DNA from: Candidatus Methanophagales archaeon
Lineage (GTDB): Archaea > Halobacteriota > Syntropharchaeia > Alkanophagales > Methanospirareceae
DNA length: 64,000 nt
Direction of reading: 5' to 3'
Assembly: GCA_024699715.1 (NCBI GenBank)
Contig: JANPRD010000006.1
Location: forward strand, 51,659 to 115,658
Shown: one piece after another, positions 15,660-25,058 of the stretch
Numbering within the stretch: position 1 is the stretch's first letter
Layout of the letters: every line of letters begins with the position of its first letter
Notes under the pieces: model-generated
What the model saw: the letters and a program-made list of their open reading frames with translations, nothing else
The model's database searches: none
Told to the model about the DNA's origin: nothing
Translations under genes and position numbers: made by a program

Positions 15660-15821
15660 AATGCCCGCAGCCCAACGCTGCGCCCCTTCGGGGCTTGCCT
15701 TCGCTAACGATCAGGTCGTTTAACAGGTGGATATGTGGCTCGCTACCGCTCGCACAAATTTCGCAAAGCGAGACTTCACATATCTCCAGTTAATATAAAA
15801 TTAGAGGTGTAATGAATCAAA
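15660..15821. other. Hairpin-rich spacer between HEPN-like gene and methylase
   Basis: Several short palindromes are packed here: GCCCC-TTC-GGGGC near 15684-15696, AACGA-TCAGG-TCGTT near 15706-15720, and hairpin repeat copy B at 15729-15793. Such clustered hairpins are common at ends of small mobile elements. A TATA-like taatataaaa at about 15791-15800 probably serves the methylase gene. Confidence 0.45.
15729..15793. repeat. Hairpin repeat, copy B
   Basis: This is the second copy of the element at 14631-14690. It keeps GGATATGTGGCTC and CTTCACATATC as outer arms, with an inner palindrome CTCGC/GCGAG instead of TTTGCCC/GGGCAAA. Conservation of pairing rather than sequence suggests that the folded DNA or RNA matters. 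Confidence 0.6.
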
Positions 15822-16754
15822 ATGGATAAAGCGATGAAGACGCATCACAAATTAATCTTTGGGGATGCAGAAAATATGAAGGAGTTAGAGGATGGGAGCG
15901 TTCATCTTGTAGTTACTTCTCCTCCGTATTTCAATGCTCCTTTTGATTATCCGGATTTATTTGAGAGTTATGAAGCATATTTGGACAAAATGAGGAAGAT
16001 TGCGAAGGAATTGCGGAGAGTAGTTGCAGAAGGCAGGATAATATGTATTGTTTGTGATGACACACTCATTAATGGGAGAAAATATCCTGTTGTTGCGGAT
16101 TTAACAAAAATATACATTGAGGAAGGTTTCATTTACAGGGATAAAATTATCTGGATAAAACCAGAGGGTTACATTCGCATAAGTAGAAGAAGCGGAGTTA
16201 TTCTACAACATCCTTATCCAATGTATTTTTATCCAGACAATATTCAAGAAACAATACTTATTTTTCAAAATGGGAAATTTGATTACAAAAAGATTCCAAA
16301 GGAGATAAAGGAAAAATCAAAGATAGATGTGAATGAATACCAGCAGAATAAATGGTATCTGACGACATGGAACATAACTAATGTCTTACCCCTAAGGAAC
16401 AGAATTGAAGAAGGAATAGCAGCTTTCCCTGAGGAAATTCCCTACAGACTGATAAAATTATTTTCTTATGTTGGCGAAACCGTATTAGACCCATTTATGG
16501 GTTCAGGAACAACAAATAAAGTTGCTGCGATGCTTGGCAGAAATAGTGTTGGATACGAAATTGATCTGGAATTATGTGAAGTTGTGAAGGAGAAGATGGG
16601 ACTAAACCAAAGTTCGCTACTTAAGAAAGACTATGATGTTGAAATAATAATCAGAGAAGATGCGAAAAATCTCAGGACACATCTTCAGGAAAAAGTTAAA
16701 AGACAAAAATCGGTGGTGAAAAATGCCAAGAGAAAAACAACTGGGCTTATCTGA
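15822..16754 (+). CDS. DNA (cytosine-N4 or adenine-N6) methyltransferase, beta-class
   Basis: The 310 residues have the catalytic motif VVTSPPYF near residues 31-38 and the SAM-binding motif LDPFMGSGTTNK near 221-232. Catalytic motif before SAM motif is the beta-class order used by restriction-modification methylases. TSPPY is shared by N4-cytosine and some N6-adenine enzymes, so the methylated base is uncertain. A C-terminal basic tail overlaps the next gene by 32 bases. AGAGGTG lies about 11 bases before the ATG. The gene is A/T-rich like its upstream neighbour, consistent with a transferred island. No full restriction enzyme accompanies it. Confidence 0.87.
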   Translation: MDKAMKTHHKLIFGDAENMKELEDGSVHLVVTSPPYFNAPFDYPDLFESYEAYLDKMRKIAKELRRVVAEGRIICIVCDDTLINGRKYPVVADLTKIYIEEGFIYRDKIIWIKPEGYIRISRRSGVILQHPYPMYFYPDNIQETILIFQNGKFDYKKIPKEIKEKSKIDVNEYQQNKWYLTTWNITNVLPLRNRIEEGIAAFPEEIPYRLIKLFSYVGETVLDPFMGSGTTNKVAAMLGRNSVGYEIDLELCEVVKEKMGLNQSSLLKKDYDVEIIIREDAKNLRTHLQEKVKRQKSVVKNAKRKTTGLI

Positions 16755-17016
16755 TAAAGAAAAAGAGGAATTGCTTGATATTTTAGAGAGAGATGGAAGA
16801 GAGAAATGGCATAAAAGGTGGAAGGAACATATGGCAATCCCAAGTAATTTGGATGTTCTCTCAAAGGATAAGGGCGAACAGGAGAAGATATTGAGATATT
16901 TGCTTTTGAGAGTTTTGATTAACCAGCAAGCAAGATTTGAGAAGGTAAGAGAGATGTCTATTAGAATTTCAGAAGAATACACAGATGTTTTGCTTTCAGA
17001 GCCTTATAAAGATTGA
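16723..17016 (+). CDS. Short protein overlapping the methylase; possible restriction-partner remnant
   Basis: The 97 residues are all-helical and charged, starting MPREKQLGLSDKEKEELLDI. The start lies 32 bases inside the methylase gene, as often seen for the partner gene of a restriction-modification pair. The frame ends at SEPYKD with a TGA, and nothing recognisable continues in any frame. It may be the N-terminal stump of a restriction endonuclease or a complete small accessory protein. I do not recognise the family, and no catalytic motif is visible. Confidence 0.5.
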   Translation: MPREKQLGLSDKEKEELLDILERDGREKWHKRWKEHMAIPSNLDVLSKDKGEQEKILRYLLLRVLINQQARFEKVREMSIRISEEYTDVLLSEPYKD

Positions 17017-17151
17017 TGAGGCAGATGGCAGCTCTGGAAGCAATTTTCCTCTGACGGCAGGGAGACAGCAACATCTTTATAAAAGGAGAGCGAAGCGAGG
17101 AGCAAGTAGGGAGAGAGAAAGAGAAAAGGAAGGAGAGAGGTGTGGCTGCTC

Positions 17152-17544
17152 ATGAAGGAGATGACGGAGGTCAGGATGCTGAAGGAGGGTAAATATGTGC
17201 TTCTTGACGATGAGCCTTGCACGATAGTGAGCATTGCAACATCAAAACCTGGCAAGCATGGAGCGGCGAAGGCACGCATAGAGGGCATAGGCGTCTTTGA
17301 CGGTCAGAAGCGCTCAGCAATTCTGCCTGTGACTGCGAAAATATATGTGCCGATTATTGAGCGTAGGACAGGGCAGGTCATCTCAGTGATGGGCGACACC
17401 GCTCAAGTCATGGACCTTGAAACTTACGAGACAATTGAAATGAAAATTCCTGAGGAGTTGAGGGAGCGGGGGCTGATTGAGCCTGGGCGAGAAGTCCCTT
17501 TCCTGCACTACGAGGGCAGATATAAAATAGATCTGAGAGCATAG
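17152..17544 (+). CDS. eif5A: Translation initiation factor 5A
   Basis: From ATG 17152 (MKEMTEVRMLKEGKYV) the product has 130 residues in the two-beta-barrel aIF5A layout. The hypusination/deoxyhypusination lysine sits in SKPGKHGAAKAR, at about residue 35. The factor relieves ribosome stalling. Four upstream in-frame codons beginning with GTG are not conserved. A purine-rich leader (about 17095-17150) precedes the gene. It starts a run of intact translation-related genes after the A/T-rich island, so the island boundary lies at about 17020. Confidence 0.94.
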   Translation: MKEMTEVRMLKEGKYVLLDDEPCTIVSIATSKPGKHGAAKARIEGIGVFDGQKRSAILPVTAKIYVPIIERRTGQVISVMGDTAQVMDLETYETIEMKIPEELRERGLIEPGREVPFLHYEGRYKIDLRA

Positions 17545-17669
17545 GCTTCTTTGCTTGCGGTGGTAGTAGTGGTGCGAGTGACGCGCAGTGTTGCAGGGTG
17601 AAAAGAAGAATGGGTGGGGAATGAAGGAGTAGTAGAGGAGAGTGTGAGAATGAGAGGAGGTGCGAGAGG

Positions 17670-17927
17670 ATGGCGGAAAAGAAGCTTGTGGGAGAAGTCA
17701 CGCATTACTTTCAGAAAATAGGAGTTGCGGTGGTCTCGCTCAGCGACGAACTTTGTAAGGGCGACAGAATAAGCGTGGAAGGCGCCACAACTTCGTTTGA
17801 GCAGACGGTGGAATCCATGGAAATAGAGAAGAAGAAGGTTGAGCGAGCATCCGCAGGGCAGTCCATCGGGTTGAAAGTGAAGGAGCGTGTGAGACCCGGA
17901 GACAAGGTTTTTAAGGAGATTGAGTGA
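17670..17927 (+). CDS. EF-Tu domain 2-like small protein
   Basis: The 85 residues correspond to a free-standing translation-factor beta-barrel of the EF-Tu domain 2 type. They include GEVTHYFQKIGVAVVSL at the start, GDRISVEGATTSFEQTVESM in the middle and IGLKVKERVRPGDKVFK at the end. Such proteins are widespread in archaea with no proven role. It follows aIF5A by 125 bases on the same strand. A GAGGTG ribosome site precedes the ATG. Confidence 0.8.
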   Translation: MAEKKLVGEVTHYFQKIGVAVVSLSDELCKGDRISVEGATTSFEQTVESMEIEKKKVERASAGQSIGLKVKERVRPGDKVFKEIE

Positions 17928-17967
17928 GGGGAGGATTGAAGAGGAAGTCTTTTAGAGAGCGAGGGAA

Positions 17968-18864
17968 ATGGGTGCGGTCTCCGTGAATAAGGTCGCTGCG
18001 CTGAGAGTTCGTGATGTAATGGTGAAGGATGTCGCATATGTGAGCGTTCCGGGGACAAGGAAGAAAGTTCTTGAAGTGTTTAAAGAGAGGCAGGTTTCAG
18101 GAGTTCCTGTGTTGAAGGAGGGTAAAGTCGTAGGGGTGGTCACGAGAGGCGATTTGCTCCGTAATCCGGGAGAGGAGCAGCTCGCACTGCTCATGCATCG
18201 CAGACCCGTGACGGCTTCTCCGCATGAAACGGTGGAGGACGCTGCCCGAAAGATGCTCACTCACGGCGTTCGTCGCCTTCCTGTCGTTGACGACGCTCAA
18301 AGGCTCGTAGGCATCATCTCAGTCGCAGACATTATAAGAGTGCTCGCAACGACGAACATAGAATCTCCGATAAAAGATTTCTTGCGAGGCGAGACGCCTG
18401 CTCTCTGGGATGAGACGCCACTTCCCGTTGCGGGGCGCATCATGGAGCTCGCAGGATGGAAAGCAGCGGCAGTGATAAATGAGAAGAATGAGCTTGTTGG
18501 CATCATAACAGACCAAGATTTGATAAATGCAGTGGTCGTCTCCGAAAAAACGGAGCATTCAGATTTATCAATGGGTAGAGATGAGGATGAATGGGTATGG
18601 GATGGCATGCGAGATACGCTTAAATTATATTACAATGTATCTAAAATTGAGCTTCCTGCGGACAAAAAGGTGAAAGATGTGATGGTTCGTGATGTTGTAA
18701 CCGCAAGAAAGACATCAACGGTGAGCGAGTGCGCTCGTAAGATGAGCAAAGGAAAGTTTGACCAGCTTCCTGTTGTGAGCTCTGCTGGCATTCTGACGGG
18801 CATGCTCTTTGACAGGGATTTGCTTCGCATTTTCATGCGGGAAGAGGAGGGGAGCAGGAGTTAG
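17968..18864 (+). CDS. Four-CBS-domain protein
   Basis: The 298 residues consist of four CBS modules in two Bateman pairs, recognisable from VRDVMVKDVAYVSV, MHRRPVTASPHETVEDAA, VAGRIMELAGWKAAAV and VKDVMVRDVVTARKTSTV. CBS pairs bind adenosine nucleotides or SAM and regulate partner enzymes or transporters. No catalytic or DNA-binding domain is attached. It lies 40 bases after the EF-Tu domain 2-like gene. The regulated partner cannot be told from context. Confidence 0.88.
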   Translation: MGAVSVNKVAALRVRDVMVKDVAYVSVPGTRKKVLEVFKERQVSGVPVLKEGKVVGVVTRGDLLRNPGEEQLALLMHRRPVTASPHETVEDAARKMLTHGVRRLPVVDDAQRLVGIISVADIIRVLATTNIESPIKDFLRGETPALWDETPLPVAGRIMELAGWKAAAVINEKNELVGIITDQDLINAVVVSEKTEHSDLSMGRDEDEWVWDGMRDTLKLYYNVSKIELPADKKVKDVMVRDVVTARKTSTVSECARKMSKGKFDQLPVVSSAGILTGMLFDRDLLRIFMREEEGSRS

Positions 18865-18893
18865 TTTAGGAGAGTAGGAGAGAGGGGGAGGAA

Positions 18894-19376
18894 ATGGGGT
18901 TGCTGGATTTCTTAAGGAGGCGTAAGGAGGAAAATGTTTTGAGCGGGATGAGCGAGGATGAGCGATTTTATTTGATGACATGTTCCGATCTTTTGGAAGA
19001 GATTTCTTCGGTGATTGAGGGAGTCGTTGTGATGCACGACTTCTTCTGGGGCAAGGCATCAGAGGCGGAATATCGTGAGGAAATGGAGCGATGCAGAGAG
19101 CTGACGAGAAGCACGCTCGGCTCCGCAGCATACATGAAGCCTCCTGAGAGGTTCAGGGAGATGCACGAGCATCTATTGAAAGGCTTGCGTTACTATGAAC
19201 GCTCCTACAAGGAATCACTGAACTACCTGAACGACAGGCGAAGGGAACACATCGCAGACGCAATTAAACTTGCACTGCTCGGCAGCGCTGAAATAAAAGA
19301 CGGTAGCAAAATATGGGAGCGAATAAAGCGTGAGATTGCAGGGCGAAAAACCGAAGGAAAGAAGCGTGATGAATGA
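18894..19376 (+). CDS. Hypothetical helical protein, 160 aa
   Basis: The gene starts MGLLDFLRRRKEEN after a strong GGGGGAGGAAA ribosome site. The product is helical, with aromatic residues spaced along amphipathic helices and no membrane span or cysteine motif. The central part (about residues 35-125) could form a helical bundle. It follows the CBS protein by 29 bases and precedes glycyl-tRNA synthetase. I do not recognise the family. Confidence 0.6.
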   Translation: MGLLDFLRRRKEENVLSGMSEDERFYLMTCSDLLEEISSVIEGVVVMHDFFWGKASEAEYREEMERCRELTRSTLGSAAYMKPPERFREMHEHLLKGLRYYERSYKESLNYLNDRRREHIADAIKLALLGSAEIKDGSKIWERIKREIAGRKTEGKKRDE

Positions 19377-19482
19377 TGTGATGGCGGAAAGCTGCATGTG
19401 TCAAGCGTTTTAGGCTTTCCGTTCATGAGAGTTTTTCAGTCTTTGTGGTAAGAAAGAGAGTAAAAAGAGGGGTGAGAGGGGC

Positions 19483-21043
19483 GTGTCTGCGCATGCGAGA
19501 GCGAATGAGAGCGTTGCTGAGAAAGTTTTGGAAGTTGCTCGTCGTAGGGGCTTTATATGGCAGTCTTGCGAGATTTACGGCGGCGTTTCAGGTTTCTACG
19601 ACTTCGGTCCTTTGGGAACGCTACTAAAGCGGAATGTGGAGAATGCGTGGCGAAGATTCTACATTAAAGAGGGCTTTCTACGAAATAGAGACATCGTGCA
19701 TTGCTCCTCGTGCAGTCTTTGAGGCTTCTCGCCACCTTGAGTGCTTCGCAGACGAGCTCGTGAGGTGCGAGAGGTGCGGTGCTTTCTTCAAGCGAGAGAA
19801 TTTGGAGCGCTGCCCCGAATGCAACGGCACGCTTCGCTTTGAAGGCACTTTCAACCTCATGTTCCAAACTCACATCGGCGTCATGCGTGAGGCGGATGCG
19901 GCGAGAGCAGCGGGAACGGCAGAAGCCTCAAAGAGCGAGAGAGGCGAGGCTTATTTGCGACCAGAGACCGCACAGGGCATCTTCGTTGACTTCGTTCGCC
20001 TGCTGAAATTCAACAGAGACAAATTACCTTTCGGCATTTTTCAAATCGGAAAGGCGTTCAGGAATGAAATATCGCCACGACAGAGCTTGATTCGTTTGCG
20101 AGAATTCACGCTCGCAGAGGCGGAGGTTTTCGTCCTTCCTGAAGAGAAGAATAAGCATCCCAGATTTCATGAAGTCGCTGATAGAATGCTAAAACTCGTC
20201 CCAAGCGGCGAGGAGGGGGCGTCAAAGGCATCGGAGGCGTCAGAAGCGTCAGAGGTGTCAGAGGCGTCAGAAGCGTCAGCAGAGGAAGGAGAGGAGTTAA
20301 GCGTGAGCGTAGGAGATGCGGTTCGTAATGGAATAATTTCAAGCGAATACCTTGCATACCACATCGCAAGGGTTCAGGAATTTTTGGAAAGCGTCGGCAT
20401 TCCGAAGCATCGCTTGAGATTCAGGCAGCACCACAAGGAAGAAATGGCACATTACGCCGTTGACTGTTGGGATGCGGAGTTTTGGAGCGAGAAATATGGT
20501 TGGATGGAGATTGTAGGCATCGCAGACAGGGGAGATTTTGACCTTACTGCACACTCAACAGCATCAAATGTCTCAATGGCTGTGAGGAATGATAGAGGAG
20601 AGAAAGTGATTCCGCATGTAATTGAGCCTTCTTACGGCATTGACCGCATAATTTACGCAATTTTGGAGAGTGCGTTTCACGAAGAGCAAGTCAGTGCTGG
20701 TAAAGAGGAGAAGAGGCGTGTGCTACGCTTCAAGAAAGAGATTGCACCTGTGCGGGCTGCGGTTTTCCCGCTTTTGAACAGGGAGGAGTTGAAGCGGAAG
20801 GCTGAGGAAGTGTTCAATATGCTGCGTGAGGAGATGCAAAAGCAGGGTGCAATCGTTGTTTACGACGATTCTGGTAGCATAGGCAGGCGATACCGCAGAC
20901 AAGATGAAATAGGGACGCCATTCTGCATCACAATTGACTATGAAACGCTTGAGAATGACACTGTTACGGTGAGAGACAGGGATACTATGCAGCAGAAGCG
21001 AGTTCATATAGGAGAACTAACGGCGTTCTTAAATGTAGGATGA
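19483..21043 (+). CDS. glyS: Glycyl-tRNA synthetase, split by one frame break
   Basis: This class II synthetase is archaeal/eukaryotic in type. The first frame (from GTG 19483) reads [23 protein letters not shown] up to FYIKEGF. The second, open from 19634 to 21043, continues [18 protein letters not shown]. One T too many in TTT at 19675-19677 explains the break. Later features are a zinc site (CERC near the split and CPEC), class II motifs ([28 protein letters not shown]) and an anticodon-binding C-terminus ([19 protein letters not shown]). A low-complexity insert of repeated Ser-Glu-Ala triplets lies at about 20217-20300. The gene is essential, so the break is probably an error. Confidence 0.9.
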
Positions 21044-21052
21044 GTGAGGAAA

Positions 21053-21433
21053 ATGGCAGAAGCGAGAAGACATTTGGAAGAAGCGGAGAAATTGTTTCAG
21101 AAGGCGTTTGAGGAATTTGAGGTCGCAAGAGAGAAGAATGACAGCACGCATTTAAGGGACGCCTGTGCGAAGGGATGGCTTTCCGCTGTTGAGGCGACGA
21201 ACGCTTTGCTTGTCAAGAGAGGCGTAAGAGAGTTGCCGAGAAGCGAGCGAGGTCGCAGGTATATGGTGTTCAAACATGCTGATAGGGAGCTGAGGCGTCT
21301 GTATTTGGCTATTAGAGATAGCTTACACATACAAGGTTACTACGATAGGACATTAAATTTCGACGAAATGAGTGAATATTTGAATGATTTGCGTGTATAT
21401 ATTCAGAAGATAAAAGAAATAGGAGAAACATAA
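21053..21433 (+). CDS. Small helical protein, HEPN/PaREP1-like
   Basis: From ATG 21053, 10 bases after the glyS stop, the product has 126 residues of helices (ARRHLEEAEKLFQKAFEEFE, then CAKGWLSAVEATNALLVKRG). The layout resembles archaeal PaREP1 or HEPN-like proteins, although no R-x4-6-H catalytic motif is evident. GAGGAA is 4 bases before the ATG. Co-transcription with glyS is likely. The function is unknown. Confidence 0.6.
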   Translation: MAEARRHLEEAEKLFQKAFEEFEVAREKNDSTHLRDACAKGWLSAVEATNALLVKRGVRELPRSERGRRYMVFKHADRELRRLYLAIRDSLHIQGYYDRTLNFDEMSEYLNDLRVYIQKIKEIGET

Positions 21434-21568
21434 AAGCAAGGGTGAGAATAAAACTTATGCAACTCAAAATAGAGAGGCATCTCAAAAATGAGAAAATACG
21501 CAAGTTATTTATATAGGGAGATTTGATTGATGCCTGCCCGTGGCGCTTGATTGGCGGGAGGTGGAGCG

Positions 21569-23504
21569 ATGAGGCGTAAGGCGGTAAAGTTTGTCTTCCT
21601 TGCCTTCGCCTTTTTAGTTCTGACTGCTTTCGCAAGCGTCTCCGCTGCAAAGACGATATATGTGCCTGACGATTACGCAAGGATTCAGTGGGCTGTTGAT
21701 AGCGCAAGCATTGGGGATACTATTATCGTGAGGGATGGAACTTACTATGAGAATGTAGTCGTGAACAAAAAGCTTACGATAAAATCAGAGAACGGCTCTG
21801 CTTATTGTATCGTTGATGGCAGTAGTTCAACTGTATTCACGCTCGGAGCAGATGGAATAAGAATAGAAGGTTTCTCAATTACTGGGGGAGGATATGGCAT
21901 ATACATTCGTTCAAACAATAATAACATCATATCTAATAACACCATTAGCTCAAACAACTATGGCATATACCTTATGGATTCAAACAATAACAGTATATCT
22001 AATAACCTTATCAGCTCAAACAACGATTATGGCATATACCTTTATGAATCAAACAAAAACAGTATATTTAATAACATCATCTCAAACAACGGTCATGGCA
22101 TAGACCTTGAGGGAAACAATAACAGCATATCTAATAATATCATCTCAAATAACGGATGTGGCATAATGTTTGGAGGGAACAATAACAGCATATCAAATAA
22201 CATTATCTCAAACAACAATGGTGGTGGCATATACTTTTATGGAAACAATAACAGCATATCTAATAACCTTATCAGCTCAAACACTTATGAAGGCATAGAG
22301 CTTTGGGGAAACAATAACAGCATATCAAACAATAACATCTCAAACAACAGAGGTGGCATATACCTTGATAATTCAAACAACAACAGTATATCAAAAAACA
22401 ACATCAGCTCAAACGATTATGGCATATTACTTTCTGATTCAAACAATAACAGCATATCAAACAATGAATTCATGAACGATGGTCTCTCCGTTGCTGATTC
22501 ATACGGTAACATTGTTGAAAATAATAAAGTGAATGGAAAGCCTCTCGTTTATCTTGAGGATGAATCTGATAAATTCATTGATAATGCAGGACAGGTAATA
22601 CTCGTTAAATGCAAAAACATCACTGTCATGAATGCTGAAATAAAAAATACAGATATAGGAATTGAACTATGGCAGAGCGATAATTGCTTGATATCAAAAA
22701 ACAATATCTCAAACAACGATGATGGCATATCCCTTATTCATTCAAACAATAACAGCATATCAAATAATAATATCTCAAACGGCTATGGCATATACCTCTA
22801 TGAATCAAACAACAACATAATATACCTTAACAACTTCATAAACAGCATATGCAACGCCTATTCTTACGATTCAACAAACATATGGAATTCAACTTCAGAA
22901 AATAACATACACATACAGAGGTTCAGAATTCACGAATTACATGGGCAACTACTGGGATGATTACACTGGCTCTGATGCGAATGGAGATGGTATCGGAGAT
23001 ACGCCATACAGCATAGATTCAGATAAAGATTATTATCCTCTAATGCGACCATTTGAGTATTATTTTGCGCCTGAGGAGCCGAAAGTATCGGTCTCAACAG
23101 ATAAATATGAATACAGAGCAGGGGATTTGATGCTTATAAATATAACATTTGAGAATCCGACCGATGAAAGGAAGAGCGTGAAATTCTTATGGCGTCTTGA
23201 CATACCAGATTACAATCTTTCATTCACAGTGATAAACAATAAATCTTTATCGCTACCTCCTGAATTCAAAAAGACATTTGTTATATCTTGGAGATTGCCG
23301 AAATTGAGAGCATCTTTCAACGCATCTTGGTATGTCGCCCTTTATGACGGAGTAATATCTGAAGATACTGCAGACTGGAGATATATCGGTGCAAAAAAGA
23401 AGGGAGGAGGGGAAAGAGAGATTGCGAGAGAGATGGCTGAATGTTTGAGAGAAATAGAGAGAAGCACCTTGCAAAGTGCGAAGCTCATTAAATCAGAAGG
23501 ATGA
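21569..23504 (+). CDS. Secreted NosD-like parallel beta-helix repeat protein, split by one frame break
   Basis: The start is ATG 21569 after GGAGGTGGAG. A signal peptide (RRKAVKFVFLAFAFLVLTAF, cleavage near ASVSA) leads into IYVPDDYARIQWAVDSA, typical of NosD/periplasmic copper-binding beta-helix proteins. About fifteen turns of the N-N-S-I-S-N-N type follow, each about 22 residues. The frame changes at AAAA (22899-22902). The second frame continues TYTYRGSEFTNYMGNYWDDY, the usual module after such helices. Next come a dockerin-like DANGDGIGDTPYSIDSD segment and an Ig-like domain. It is presumably a surface or exopolymer-associated protein. The C-terminus lacks a clear membrane anchor. Confidence 0.82.
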
Positions 23505-23561
23505 AAGGATGAGCGTTGAAGATTCAGAGAGGAAAAAATATAGAGAGAGGAAAATAAAAGC

Positions 23562-23936
23562 ATGCATCCGCTCGCAAGGGAGCATTTGAAGAAGGTGCTT
23601 TCTCGCAAAGAAGTCGTGGGCAGCGACGAGAGTTGCGAATACTACCCTTGCCACTTCGTCGGTCAGGACTGCACTTGGTGCTTCTGTCCGTTTTACCCCT
23701 GCGGAGATGAGCAGACAGGTGGCACTTGGAAGCGGGCAAAGGACGGCTCGCTTGTTTGGGACTGCTCTCTCTGCTTTTGGATTCACCGCAGCGAAGTAGC
23801 AGCGAGACTCATGCAAATATTCAAGGAAAGAGGCATTAAAGTTGAAGACATTGAGAGGGCGGAGCGTGAGGAAAGAAGCATGTTGAATGAGATTTTTGAG
23901 ATTTTGAAGAGGGAATTTCCGCCAAAACGCAGATGA
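23562..23936 (+). CDS. Cysteine-rich small domain protein
   Basis: The 124 residues contain CEYYPCHFVGQDCTWCFCPF and YPCGDEQTGGTW (about residues 25-55), then WDCSLCFWIHR. These form the conserved metal-binding cysteine set of the family annotated as cysteine-rich small domain, probably a zinc or Fe-S site. In archaea it is often next to cobalamin genes, and here cbiB follows, so a role in corrinoid synthesis or remodelling is inferred. The C-terminal 50 residues are a charged helix. Confidence 0.82.
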   Translation: MHPLAREHLKKVLSRKEVVGSDESCEYYPCHFVGQDCTWCFCPFYPCGDEQTGGTWKRAKDGSLVWDCSLCFWIHRSEVAARLMQIFKERGIKVEDIERAEREERSMLNEIFEILKREFPPKRR

Positions 23937-23949
23937 CGCAGAGAAAAGT

Positions 23950-24046
23950 GCTGTGAGTGGATGTGGTAGTGGCGTCAGCGGCGTCAGTAGTGGCAGTGTT
24001 GGCAGCGTAGGCAGCATAGGCAGCGTAGGCGGTGGCGGAGGAAGTA
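23950..24046 (+). repeat. Simple-sequence tract (ggcagc/gta type)
   Basis: The bases between the cysteine-rich gene and cbiB consist of degenerate triplet repeats such as agtggc, gtcagcggc and ggcagcgta, ending ggcggtggcggagg. In one frame they would encode Gly/Ser/Val repeats. They may be a decayed linker fused to a neighbour or slippage-generated spacer. Similar low-complexity blocks occur inside several conserved genes here. Confidence 0.5.
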
Positions 24047-24076
24047 AGAAGCCAAAGAAGGCACGAAGAGGCGAAG

Positions 24077-25040
24077 ATGGAGTGCGTTTTGGAGCAATCG
24101 CTCATTTTCATCCTCGCACTCATTCTTGATTTGACCGTTGGAGACCCGCCTGAAGGCGTTGACAGGTTCTACCCTATTGTGTGGATAAGCCGTCTCATGT
24201 CTTTCTTTGACCGAAGGACGAAGCGAGGCAACCCTGCGAAAGAGCGAGTTTTGGGCATTCTCTACACAGTTCTCATTCTTGTGCTTTTCTCGCTTCCCTG
24301 TGCGTCTCTCACGCTTATTCGCAACGAATTTGCTCGCATTCTAATTTCTGCCGTCGTTCTGAAAATGACATTCACAGTGAGCGGGCTTGAGCGTTTCGCA
24401 ACCCCCGTTCTCAAGGCGAGAAGCGTGGAGGAGAAGCGGAGAGCGGTGCAGAAAATCGTGAGTCGCCGAGTTGAAGGATTGGACGAGAGCCACCTGAACT
24501 CCGCAGCGATTGAGAGCGTCGCAGAGAACCTCACAGATAGCGTTGTCGCTCCTTTCTTCTACTTCTCAATCCTCTCCGCTTTCGGTCTCGGCGTCGCAGG
24601 TGCGATGGCTTACAGAGTTGTGAATACCTTAGACGCAGTTGTAGGCTACAAGAGCGAGAAATACAGGCACTTCGGCTGGTTCGCAGCGAGAGCAGACGAC
24701 TTCTTGAATTTCATCCCCGAAAGAATCGCAGCATACCTTATTCTGCTCGTTGGAAAGGCAAGGTCAGGCGCTGCAGAAAGGGCGAAGGAAGCTCGCAGCG
24801 AAGGGACAAAATGAAAAGGGAGAGCAAGCTCCTTTGACGATTTCTGCGATGAGTTCAGTGCTGTGCGTTAGGCTTGAGAAAGTAGGACACTACACCGTCG
24901 GCGAAGAATTTTCCTTCCCTCGCTCAACACACATCTCGGACGCTGTGCGAGTGGTGAAAATCGCTTCTCTCGTCAGTGCTGCACTCACGCTTGCGATGCT
25001 TACTCTCGTTGCCATCGTCGCTCATGTTTTAAGCATGTGA
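24077..25040 (+). CDS. cbiB: Adenosylcobinamide-phosphate synthase, split by one frame break
   Basis: This membrane enzyme joins aminopropanol phosphate to adenosylcobyric acid. The start at ATG 24077 (MECVLEQSLIFILALILDL) follows GAGGCGA. Signatures are DLTVGDPPEGVDRFYPIVW near residue 18, SVAENLTDSVVAPFFY near 150 and NTLDAVVGYKSEKYRHFGW near 188. The first frame ends at 24814. The C-terminal part (APLTISAMSSVLCVRLEKVG) is in the next frame, open 24750-25040. The intervening 24770-24830 holds A runs where one extra base would explain the shift. It lies downstream of the cysteine-rich small domain gene. Confidence 0.87.
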
Positions 25041-25058
25041 ATGCATTTGGAAGGTGGA

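Noticed and set aside
16723..17016. Calling the 97-residue protein a restriction endonuclease
   Set aside because: No PD-(D/E)xK, HNH or GIY-YIG motif is visible, and only position supports the idea.
19483..21043. Programmed +1 frameshifting as the cause of the glyS break
   Set aside because: The site is an ordinary TTT run and equivalent breaks occur in many unrelated genes here. No shared slip heptamer, stop codon or stimulatory structure is evident.
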